A stretch of DNA of 47,077 nucleotides, taken from NCBI GenBank assembly GCA_965183855.1, contig CBCYMI010000039.1:1-47077 (forward strand), read 5' to 3'. The DNA comes from CBCYMI01 sp965183855. Its GTDB lineage: Bacteria; Pseudomonadota; Alphaproteobacteria; Caulobacterales; Maricaulaceae. Below, one piece after another: positions 37,123 to 45,294 of the stretch. A program made the translations under genes and the position numbers. The notes below the pieces were generated by a model. That model saw nothing but the letters and a program-made list of their open reading frames with translations, was not told the DNA's origin and made no database searches. Every line of letters begins with the position of its first letter. Position 1 is the first letter of the stretch.

Positions 37123-37301
37123 GCGCAAATGGGATTTTAATTGAGCTCATGCGGTCTTAAATCGCCTCGGAAGTGTGTTTGTTTAAAAAAGAGAGAGTTT
37201 TTTTTTAAGAGAGGTAACGCTTTATTTAATGGATCTCAGCCATAGATTTAGGCTAGCCCCGCGCGCGTTTTATGCGCGATTAAACGCTTGCTTAATTCCT
37301 G
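37123..37301 (-). repeat. Right arm of the mce inverted repeat, about 179 bp
   Basis: Reverse complement of 35859-36036. On the plus strand its inner edge (37123-37160) reads ANGILIELMRS and a TAA stop, that is a second mce C-terminus with Gln changed to Arg. From 37302 to 37549 no gene is seen. Confidence 0.95.
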
Positions 37302-37549
37302 CGAAGAGGAGGCGATTTAAAATTCTATAAATGCCAGGGTTGTATTTATCTTTAAGATAAAATAAAAAAAAGAAATCAAGCCTTTTATAATAAACAAACC
37401 TTTTATAAGAAAGAAGCATTATTTTGAATCATTTAAACTTGCTTTTCTAGAATAGAAAGCTTTATGATGGATAGGTTGGGTTGATTTTATCGTGATCATA
37501 CGAATTAAATGCGTTATGGATTTATCATACGAGTTTCTGAGTTGATTTT

Positions 37550-37861
37550 ATGTCTATTTTAACTTCAATTGCTGTTTATATTCTTTTTTGGTGGATTGCT
37601 TTTTTTTGTGTTCTTCCGATTGGCATTCGCTCTCAATCAGAGGATCAAACAGATTCTGTTGCGGGAGGCGATCCTGGAGCGCCTGTTAATCCCAGGATTT
37701 TCAAAAAAGCGATATGGGCAAGCCTGCTTGCCTTATTCTTTTTTATTTTATTTGATCTTATTTTGGTTTTTAAGTTAATTGAATGGGTGGATTTTCCTTT
37801 TTTTAAAGAAACGGGATCTTATTCATTCTATCAAGATATGTCTTTGAAAGATAAGGGTTGA
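37550..37861 (+). CDS. DUF1467 family inner-membrane protein
   Basis: A 103-residue protein with two membrane helices (about residues 3-24 and 53-77) and a short polar loop that contains the family's PGAPVNPRIFKKA stretch. DUF1467 proteins are found almost only in alphaproteobacteria, next to proS and the Lol transporter genes as here. The function is unknown; the location suggests an envelope role, which is inference. Confidence 0.88.
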   Translation: MSILTSIAVYILFWWIAFFCVLPIGIRSQSEDQTDSVAGGDPGAPVNPRIFKKAIWASLLALFFFILFDLILVFKLIEWVDFPFFKETGSYSFYQDMSLKDKG

Positions 37862-37930
37862 TCCGTTTAGATATTTTGCTAATAATGGTTAAATTTTACG
37901 GACAGTTTTAGGAATTAAAAGCAGGCATTT

Positions 37931-39286
37931 ATGTATTTATCCAATTATTTTTTACCCGTTTTAAAAGAGATTCCTTCAGAGGCAAAGATTGCGTCTCACA
38001 GATTAATGCTCAGAGCGGGTCTTGTCAGGCAAGAAAGCGCGGGCATTTATAGCTGGCTACCTTTTGGATTTTCCGTGCTTACAAAGATTGCAAATATTAT
38101 TCGTTCTGAACAAAAAAGGGCAGGGGCTTTTGAGATTTTAATGCCGACGATTCAATCTGCGGAAATCTGGCAAAAATCGGGTCGGTATGACGGGTATGGG
38201 TTAGAAATGCTCAGAATTACAGATCGTCATAAAAGAGCGCTTTTATACGGACCGACCAATGAGGAAATGATGACGGAAATTTTTCATACCTATTGTCATT
38301 CATATAAGGATTTACCAAAATTATTTTATCATATTCAATGGAAGTTTCGAGATGAGATCAGACCAAGATTTGGTGTGATGCGAGGGCGTGAATTTTTAAT
38401 GAAGGATACCTATTCTTTTGATTTAGATAAAGCCCGCGCGCAAATTTCTTATCAGAAAATGTTTGTTTCCTATTTAAGAACGTTTTCAAGATTAGGTCTA
38501 AAAGTGGTTCCAATGAAAGCTGATACGGGACCGATTGGCGGGGATTTATCACATGAATTTTTAATTTTAGCAAAAACAGGAGAAAGCCAGATTTATTGTG
38601 ATTCAAATTTATTGGATTATGATTGGTCAAAAGAAATTGATTATAATCAGGATTTATCCAGTATTGTTCAAACATATACAAAACATTATGCGGTTACAGA
38701 TGAGTTATATTCCAAAGCAGAGTTTGAAGCCAATATTCCCAAAGAAAGAAGAATTAGCACGAGAGGGATTGAAGTTGGGCATATTTTTTATTTTGGAGAT
38801 AAATATACAAAATCCATGAATCGCTTTATTATGGATTCGAATGATAAAAAAGTATTTCCTCATATGGGATCATATGGAATAGGCGTTTCAAGACTGGTTG
38901 GCGCGATTATAGAGGCATCGCACGATGATAAAGGAATTATCTGGCCTTCAAGCATTGCTCCGTTTCATATAGGTATAATTAATTTGAATGTTGAAGATGA
39001 AAAAACGCGTGCTTTGTGTGAACGAGCCTATCAGTTTTTTTCCAATGCGGGGTTAGATGTTTTATATGATGATCGTCATGAACGGGCAGGTGTGAAGTTT
39101 TCAACCATGGATTTAATTGGTCTGCCTTACCAGTTAATTATTGGTCCGAAAGGAATTAAGAAAGGCGTTGTAGAGGTTAAAAAACGCTCTTTGGATGAAG
39201 AACGGTTTGAATTCGAGTTTGAAGAAGCGTTAAATATGATTTATGCTGAGCTTAAGCATGAAAAAACGATTAATAACCGAGATTAA
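37931..39286 (+). CDS. proS: Prolyl-tRNA synthetase, short alphaproteobacterial type
   Basis: Charges tRNA-Pro. Class II motifs are present: AGIYSWLPFG and GAFEILMPT (motif 1), RDEIRPRFGVMRGREFLMKD (motif 2) and GSYGIGVSRLVGAIIE (motif 3). The editing insertion domain found in E. coli ProRS is absent; 451 residues match the short type of alphaproteobacteria. The anticodon-binding domain (residues about 350-445) is complete. It precedes lolC by 33 bases. Confidence 0.96.
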   Translation: MYLSNYFLPVLKEIPSEAKIASHRLMLRAGLVRQESAGIYSWLPFGFSVLTKIANIIRSEQKRAGAFEILMPTIQSAEIWQKSGRYDGYGLEMLRITDRHKRALLYGPTNEEMMTEIFHTYCHSYKDLPKLFYHIQWKFRDEIRPRFGVMRGREFLMKDTYSFDLDKARAQISYQKMFVSYLRTFSRLGLKVVPMKADTGPIGGDLSHEFLILAKTGESQIYCDSNLLDYDWSKEIDYNQDLSSIVQTYTKHYAVTDELYSKAEFEANIPKERRISTRGIEVGHIFYFGDKYTKSMNRFIMDSNDKKVFPHMGSYGIGVSRLVGAIIEASHDDKGIIWPSSIAPFHIGIINLNVEDEKTRALCERAYQFFSNAGLDVLYDDRHERAGVKFSTMDLIGLPYQLIIGPKGIKKGVVEVKKRSLDEERFEFEFEEALNMIYAELKHEKTINNRD

Positions 39287-39319
39287 TGGAATTTAGAGTA
39301 TTCAGGATCAGGATTTTTT

Positions 39320-40594
39320 ATGACACATAGGCAGGCTTCCTCTCCTTTTGGATCTTATGAAAGAATGCTCGCTTTGCGCTATATGAAGACAAAAAGAGCG
39401 CATGGGGGAATTGCTCTGATTTCAACGATATCCATAATTGCTATTATGTTAGCCGTTGCGGTTTTAATTGTGACCTTGTCTATTTTTAATGGTTTTAGAG
39501 CGGAGTATTTCAAACTGGTAACCAATATTGATGGTCATATTTATATTCAACCTTATTTTCAAAGCAAGGAAAGAATTGATCAAATAGTTACGCGAATTAA
39601 TCAGCGAAAAGATGTTCTTAAAACGGCTCTTAGGACAGATAACTCAGCCTTGTTATTGGCAAATAATAAAGTGAATGGAATTCGTGTAACAGGTATTGAG
39701 CAATCTGAATTAACAACAATGAAAATGTTTAAAGATCATATGGTTGAGGGTTCTAGTGAAGGATTTGGAGAAGGCTTTAATGGTGGCAATCTTGTTTTAA
39801 TTGGTCAAGGCATTGCAGAAAAATTTGGATTAAAACCAGGATCTTATATTGAACTGGTTGGAACGGCGTTATCCTCTTCTCCTTTTGGCAGTACGCCAAA
39901 GCGTAAGATTTATGAAATCGCGGGTGTTTTTAATGCCAATCACAGCCTTTATGACAATTATTATATTTTCATGCCATTGCTTCAAAGTCAGGTTTTATTT
40001 GGCAGTAAGGATCGATTAAATGCCATTCAATTATGGATTAAGCAACCCGAAAAAGCATCAGAGATTAAATATGATTTATTAAATGAATTTGATGCCGTTA
40101 AAATTGAGGACTGGATGGATAGAAACCTGGAATTTGCCCAGGCTTTAAAAATAGAAAAATTAATGATGACGATTATATTGGGCATGATTGTGGTGATTGC
40201 TTCGATGAATATTATTTCAGGTCTGGTTATGTTAATTAAAAATAAAAGCCAGGATATTGCTATTTTAAGAACGATTGGAGTCTCGAGAAGATCTATTTTA
40301 CGCGTTTTTTTAATGATTGGTTCAGGCTTTGGCGTATTAGGAACTCTGTTAGGCTTGGGACTTGGTCTGTTAATTTCATATTATATTGTTCCTATTCAGG
40401 ATTTTATCAGCTGGTCAATGGGGTTGGAAATTAGCAAGGAAATTTATTTTATGTCTCAATTAAAAGCGAAGATAAACTGGATTGAAGTAATCTGGGTTTT
40501 ATTATGGGGAGGACTAACGGCGGTTATCATTACATTTCCAGCCGCTCTTCGTGCTTCAAGACTGGATCCTATAGAAGTATTGCGTTATGAATAA
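39320..40594 (+). CDS. lolC: Lipoprotein-releasing ABC permease LolC/LolE
   Basis: Membrane subunit of the LolCDE complex, which pulls outer-membrane lipoproteins from the inner membrane. The topology is typical: one helix near residue 30 (ALISTISIIAIMLAVAVLIV), a long periplasmic domain (about 55-270), then three helices and the C-terminal DPIEVLRYE. Only one permease gene is present, so the complex is probably a homodimer, as usual in alphaproteobacteria. It overlaps lolD by eight bases. Confidence 0.95.
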   Translation: MTHRQASSPFGSYERMLALRYMKTKRAHGGIALISTISIIAIMLAVAVLIVTLSIFNGFRAEYFKLVTNIDGHIYIQPYFQSKERIDQIVTRINQRKDVLKTALRTDNSALLLANNKVNGIRVTGIEQSELTTMKMFKDHMVEGSSEGFGEGFNGGNLVLIGQGIAEKFGLKPGSYIELVGTALSSSPFGSTPKRKIYEIAGVFNANHSLYDNYYIFMPLLQSQVLFGSKDRLNAIQLWIKQPEKASEIKYDLLNEFDAVKIEDWMDRNLEFAQALKIEKLMMTIILGMIVVIASMNIISGLVMLIKNKSQDIAILRTIGVSRRSILRVFLMIGSGFGVLGTLLGLGLGLLISYYIVPIQDFISWSMGLEISKEIYFMSQLKAKINWIEVIWVLLWGGLTAVIITFPAALRASRLDPIEVLRYE

Positions 40595-41342
40595 TCTCCA
40601 TAAAACAGAATCTGGCGAACACGCTTCGTTTAAAGAAACGCCTATTCTTAAGCTTGAGGATATTTGCCAATCCTATCTTGTTGGGAGTGAAGAATTAGTA
40701 ATTTTAAATGGAATTAATCTGACCTTAAACAAAGGTGAGATAACAGGGATCATCGGTCCTTCTGGATGTGGCAAGTCTTCTTTATTACATATTATTGGAC
40801 TTCTGGAATCCCCCAAATCAGGCAATGTGATCATAGATGGGGGGTCATGTCGAAGCCTTTCAGATAGAAAAAAAACACGAATTAGAAGTTTAAAAATAGG
40901 CTTTATCTATCAGTTTCATCATTTACTTCCAGAATTTAACGCATTGGAAAATGTAATATTGCCTCAGCTGGTTGCGGGCTGCTCTCAAAAACAGGCTTAC
41001 AGCCGTTCGGAACATCTTTTAACAGAATTGGGGTTAAAGGAGAGATTAAAACACAGACCCGCTCAGTTATCTGGAGGAGAACGTCAACGGGTTGCCATTG
41101 CAAGAGCGCTTTCAAACCAGCCAGGCTTATTATTGGCGGATGAGCCAACGGGAAATTTAGATCCAAAGACTTCGGATATGGTTTTAAATTCTCTTTTAAC
41201 TCTTGCAAGAAATGAAGGGGTTACGATTTTAATGGCAACTCATAATTATCATCATATTCAGCATATGAATCGTGTTTCACGTCTTGACTCTGGCAAGCTG
41301 AAAGCGGTTGGTCAGGAAACTGAGGGTCTTTTTGACCTTTAG
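40587..41342 (+). CDS. lolD: Lipoprotein-releasing ABC ATPase LolD
   Basis: ATPase partner of LolC. Walker A GPSGCGKSS (residues 57-65), ABC signature LSGGERQRVAIARAL and Walker B LLADEPTGNLD are intact, with the H-loop His in MATHNYHH. The length of 251 residues is slightly above usual because of a polar N-terminus. It starts within lolC and ends at the repeat-rich region that separates it from the next receptor. Confidence 0.96.
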   Translation: MNNLHKTESGEHASFKETPILKLEDICQSYLVGSEELVILNGINLTLNKGEITGIIGPSGCGKSSLLHIIGLLESPKSGNVIIDGGSCRSLSDRKKTRIRSLKIGFIYQFHHLLPEFNALENVILPQLVAGCSQKQAYSRSEHLLTELGLKERLKHRPAQLSGGERQRVAIARALSNQPGLLLADEPTGNLDPKTSDMVLNSLLTLARNEGVTILMATHNYHHIQHMNRVSRLDSGKLKAVGQETEGLFDL

Positions 41343-41384
41343 CTCTTAAAAAGAGAGCCAGGGCATGGTTTGTTTTTTTAAAAG

Positions 41385-41635
41385 CAGAGCGGATTGATTT
41401 TTTCTTTTTCGTTTTTAAATAGGCTCGCCGTTCGCTTTTATAGGAATTAAGTAAGGTTTTAGTTACATATAAACGCACGCGCGGGGCTAGCTAAATCTGT
41501 GGCTAAGATCCATCAAATAAAGCGTTACCTCTCTTAAAAAACCATTCGTTTTTAAATAAGTACACCTCTACCCCGATTTAAGACTGCGCATGCCTTCAAT
41601 TAAATTTATCTTATGCGATTAAAAATATAAAACAT
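41385..41635 (+). repeat. Third copy of the rnj-mce junction repeat
   Basis: A diverged direct copy of about 35808-36040, from GCGGATTGATTTTTTCTTTT through GGGGCTAGC and AAATAAAGCGTTACCTCTCT to GATTTAAGACTGC. The part that would encode the mce C-terminus is degenerate here and no longer reads as protein. Confidence 0.9.
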
Positions 41636-41698
41636 ATGCGCGGGGTTTAAGTGAAGATTCAATTGTGCATAAAATGCTTTAAAGAATTTACAGGTTTT

Positions 41699-41816
41699 TT
41701 TAAAGGGAATATTTTTTAACTCTTCGACACTCAGGCAAGGCTAAAACCAGCATTCCGCGAGACTAAACGAATAAAGCGTGAGAGTATTGACATATTATTG
41801 TTTTATCCTCTTAACC
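41699..41816 (-). repeat. Inverted copy of the 36697-36814 block
   Basis: Reads as the reverse complement of 36697-36814. With 41385-41635, the whole stretch 41385-41816 is a shortened mirror of 36697-37301, so both are copies of one composite element. Confidence 0.93.
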
Positions 41817-42041
41817 TGACTTGATTTAAAGATGGGATTTTAGAAATTAACATAAAATAAGTTAAGCTTTTTATTGATGATTGGCTCTATAAATATTATA
41901 AATAAATTATAATTATATATATTATTAAATAACTTAATTAAAAATTTTGTTTTTTACAGATCAGGTGAGTTAATTCAAAAACGGTAGATAATGAGATTAA
42001 ATCCCTTTTTAAGGGGAGAATTTTATAGCAAAGCTTAAGAC

Positions 42042-42057
42042 TACGACTAAAGTCGTA
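42042..42057. promoter_or_regulatory. 7-2-7 palindrome upstream of the large receptor gene
   Basis: TACGACT-AA-AGTCGTA, 90 bases before the start at 42147. A weak promoter may follow (TTGATA at 42058, an 18-base spacer, CATTAT at 42082). A small CCCTT-TTT-AAGGG hairpin lies at about 42003-42015. Possible operator for substrate- or metal-responsive control; inference only. Confidence 0.4.
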
Positions 42058-42146
42058 TTGATATATTTTTATTTTATGTCTCATTATGTCTCAGTTTAAG
42101 AATAAAAAATATTTATAATAATATTATACATAATTCTGAGGTTTGT

Positions 42147-45086
42147 ATGAAAACAAAAACACTTTTATATTATTCACTAATGGCAGGAAGTATATTTAGT
42201 ACGATATCTTTTTTTCACCCTGTCTTAGCGCAAGCGCAATCGGCAAGTGAAAAAGAGGTCGATCAGGTTTTGGTAACGGGTTCGAGAATTCGAAGAAATC
42301 CTTTGGATGCGGTTTCTCCTGTGACCACACTTGATCAGCAAGATATTGATCGATCTGGGCTAAACTCGATCGCAGATGTTTTACAAAAACTGCCAGCTTC
42401 GAGTTCTTCTTTAAATACGAAAAACAATAATTCTGGTAATATCGGTTTTTCTGCGGATGGTGCGGGAATTGGTGCGGGAGCTGCTCAGATTGCATTACAT
42501 AATTTGGGTTCAAAACGAACGCTTGTTTTAGTTGATGGCAGAAGATGGGTAAATGGATCTTCGGCTTCAGGGGTTTCTCCTTCGGTTGATTTAAATACGA
42601 TTCCGATGTCTTTGATTAAAAACATTGAGATTTTACAAGATGGCGCTTCTACAATTTATGGCTCGGATGCGATTGGAGGTGTGGTTAATATTATTACTCG
42701 GGATCGGTTTGAAGGATTTGATGCGAGAGCCTATCTTGGAGGCTATGATAAAGGTGATGGCTATCAACAAAACTATTCTGTTTCATTTGGCAAACAGGCA
42801 GACCAGACGCATTTTTTTATTTCTTTAGACTATGCTCGTCAATCAAGAGTGATGGCGAGAGACCGTAGTATTTCTAAATATCCATTGCCCAATACGGATA
42901 AATGTTATGCGTATTGCTCATCTGGAACGCCTCAGGGACGACTTGTTTTTACAGATCCGAATACGGGCAAAGAGAATAATCTGACCTTGAATACAGGAAT
43001 TGTCAATAATGGTAAGGATAAGATTCCGCGTTATAACGCTTCCGATCCTGGAAATGGAGATGATTTTCATGAATTTGGTACGTCTGACAGATTTAATTAT
43101 CAAAGCTATAATCCGATTTTAAATCCGAATAATCGGCTTGGCTTTTTTGTTGGGATTGATCATGAATTTTCTCCAAATTTGGTTTTAAAACTCAAAGGTT
43201 TATATAATAAGCGAAAATCCTCTAGCCAGGCAGCGCCAGAACCGTTATTTTTAGGAGCGGACGCTGGAAATAATGCCGTTACCGATACGATTACCATTCA
43301 TAAAGACAATCCTTATAATCCGTTTGGAGCAACGATTGGTGGGATGCCGGGTGATTTTTTTGGACGCCGTCCGATTGAGGCAGGTCCCAGAATTTTCAGA
43401 CAAATTGTAAACACATATTTTCTATCCTCTGTTTTGGAAGGAAATGTTTTATTTGCTTCGAGAAAAATCTATTGGGATTTAGGTCTTTCTTATTCAGAAA
43501 ATGAAGCCAATCAGAAAAAATATAATGGCTTTAATGGTTTAAAATTAAAAACAGCATTGGGGGATCCACAAATTTGTAAACAAACCCTGGGTTGTGTTCC
43601 GTTTAATCTTTTTGGAGGGCAAGGCGCCAATGGGGAAGGTTCCATTACCAAAGAAATGCTTGATTATGTTACCTTTATTCAAAAAGATGCGAGTGATCAG
43701 AAATTAATTGATTTTTCGTTTAATATGTCTACGGATTTATATCAACTTCCAGCGGGCATGCTTGCCTTTGCTTCTGGATTTGAATATCGAAAAGAAGATG
43801 GCTCTTTTACGCCAGATTCAGTTGTAAGTTCAGGAGATACGGCAGGCGTTCCTGCAACCCCAACATCTGGTTCCTATGAGGTTTATGAGCTTTATGGAGA
43901 ATTATGGGCTCCCATTCTTGCCAATCAGACATTATTTCATCAATTGGATGTTTCTTTAGCTGCCAGATATTCAAAGTATAGTACATTTGGAAGTAATACG
44001 AGTGCAAAAATTGGCGTATATTGGAAACCGATTGAGGATTTTTTATTTAGAGCTGCCTGGTCACAAGGATATCGTGCGCCTTCTATCGGAGAGCTTTATT
44101 CAACGGGCGCGCGTTCAGATGTTGATATTCTAGATCCTTGTTCTGATTTTAATGGTTTGGAGGATGGCAGTAGCGCGGCTTCTGAAACCATTAAGAATAA
44201 TTGTATTAAGGAGTTTAAGGTTCCCGCGAATGGAAGTTATGTTCAGAAGAATGCACAGATTAGTGTAGCTACAGGTGGAAATACAGACTTAAAGGAAGAG
44301 AAATCTGAAAATATTATTTTAAGCGCTGTTTATAGTCCAAAATGGGTTAATAATTTAAATTGGGCGGAAAGCCTGGATTTTGAACTGGATTGGTATAGTA
44401 TTGAAATTGATCACGCGGTCAGAGCAAGAAATCCCCAATTACAGATTGATCAATGTGTTTCGACTTTGGATCCTATTTTATGCGCGGGAATTAGAAGAAC
44501 ATCCGCGGGAACAATTACTTATTTTGCGAATCGCTTGCTCAATATTGGTAAAATTAAAACCAGTGGAATAGATTATGCGATTACCTGGCGTTCTCCTGAA
44601 TATTCTCATGGTCAATATAGGGCAAAATTATCAGGAACCTATTTGATTGAATATGATGAATCCTATCCGATCACGAATGGAATTCAAATAGATAAACTCG
44701 CAGGATTGGAAATTGGATCACCAGAAGCCGCCTATCCAAAATTAAAGCAGAATTTAACACTCGATTGGATCCGTAATCAATATTCCGCTTCCATGACGGC
44801 GCGCTATGTTGATAGTGTTGATGAGACATGTACGGATAGCGCAAAATTATTAAAAGCCTGTACAGGAGATAAAAACAAGCTCGATGCGGTTTATTATCTT
44901 GATTTATCTGCAAGCTATAAACCAAAGAGGTTTAATGATTCCATGAAGATTACTTTTGGGATTAATAATTTGTTTGATCAAAAACCGTCTGCTTGCTATA
45001 CATGCGCGACTAGTGGGTTTGATGAAACCATTTATGATATTCCAGGAAGGTTTGTTTTCTTACGGTTAACCTATCAATATCATTAA
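42147..45086 (+). CDS. Large TonB-dependent outer-membrane receptor, 979 residues
   Basis: Outer-membrane importer of unknown substrate. A clear signal peptide (residues 1-30, ending PVLAQAQS) and a TonB-box-like VDQVLVTGSRIRR are followed by the plug: SGLNSIADVLQKLPASS, GSKRTLVLVDGRRWV and NIEILQDGASTIYGSDAIGG. The barrel fills the rest, to FLRLTYQYH. Length, plug style and cysteine-bearing extracellular loops (C near 252, 488 and 665) resemble the large Caulobacter/sphingomonad-type receptors for oligosaccharides or other complex molecules rather than siderophore receptors. GAGG lies upstream of the ATG. Bases around the stop are repeated 83 bases downstream, followed by a strong terminator. 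Confidence 0.93.
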   Translation: MKTKTLLYYSLMAGSIFSTISFFHPVLAQAQSASEKEVDQVLVTGSRIRRNPLDAVSPVTTLDQQDIDRSGLNSIADVLQKLPASSSSLNTKNNNSGNIGFSADGAGIGAGAAQIALHNLGSKRTLVLVDGRRWVNGSSASGVSPSVDLNTIPMSLIKNIEILQDGASTIYGSDAIGGVVNIITRDRFEGFDARAYLGGYDKGDGYQQNYSVSFGKQADQTHFFISLDYARQSRVMARDRSISKYPLPNTDKCYAYCSSGTPQGRLVFTDPNTGKENNLTLNTGIVNNGKDKIPRYNASDPGNGDDFHEFGTSDRFNYQSYNPILNPNNRLGFFVGIDHEFSPNLVLKLKGLYNKRKSSSQAAPEPLFLGADAGNNAVTDTITIHKDNPYNPFGATIGGMPGDFFGRRPIEAGPRIFRQIVNTYFLSSVLEGNVLFASRKIYWDLGLSYSENEANQKKYNGFNGLKLKTALGDPQICKQTLGCVPFNLFGGQGANGEGSITKEMLDYVTFIQKDASDQKLIDFSFNMSTDLYQLPAGMLAFASGFEYRKEDGSFTPDSVVSSGDTAGVPATPTSGSYEVYELYGELWAPILANQTLFHQLDVSLAARYSKYSTFGSNTSAKIGVYWKPIEDFLFRAAWSQGYRAPSIGELYSTGARSDVDILDPCSDFNGLEDGSSAASETIKNNCIKEFKVPANGSYVQKNAQISVATGGNTDLKEEKSENIILSAVYSPKWVNNLNWAESLDFELDWYSIEIDHAVRARNPQLQIDQCVSTLDPILCAGIRRTSAGTITYFANRLLNIGKIKTSGIDYAITWRSPEYSHGQYRAKLSGTYLIEYDESYPITNGIQIDKLAGLEIGSPEAAYPKLKQNLTLDWIRNQYSASMTARYVDSVDETCTDSAKLLKACTGDKNKLDAVYYLDLSASYKPKRFNDSMKITFGINNLFDQKPSACYTCATSGFDETIYDIPGRFVFLRLTYQYH

Positions 45087-45186
45087 TTTCTATTTTTAAA
45101 CAGTTAAATCTTGTTTTTAAATAGAATAAATGAGAGATGAGTGTGTGTTTAATTCATCCATATCATTAATTTCTATTTTTAAACAG
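45077..45186 (+). repeat. 27-bp copy of the receptor 3' end
   Basis: Bases 45077-45103, which include the last codon and the TAA stop, recur exactly at 45160-45186 (ATATCATTAATTTCTATTTT and on to AAACAG). Confidence 0.93.
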
Positions 45187-45200
45187 AACTGGTTGGGGAG

Positions 45201-45226
45201 AAAAAAGGGCGTTATTGCCCTTTTTT
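45201..45226 (+). terminator. Intrinsic terminator after the large receptor gene
   Basis: Arms AAAAAAGGGC and GCCCTTTTTT pair perfectly round GTTATT, followed by CTTT. A textbook stem and U run; the A run before it also makes it usable from the other side. Confidence 0.92.
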
Positions 45227-45294
45227 CTTTACATAAACTCAATTTATTTGTTTAATTCCATGGTTTATTTCAAACAGTTGTGACAGGAATTCTT

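Noticed and set aside
41385..41816. Insertion sequence
   Set aside because: No transposase frame, and no clean terminal inverted repeats or target duplication could be seen.
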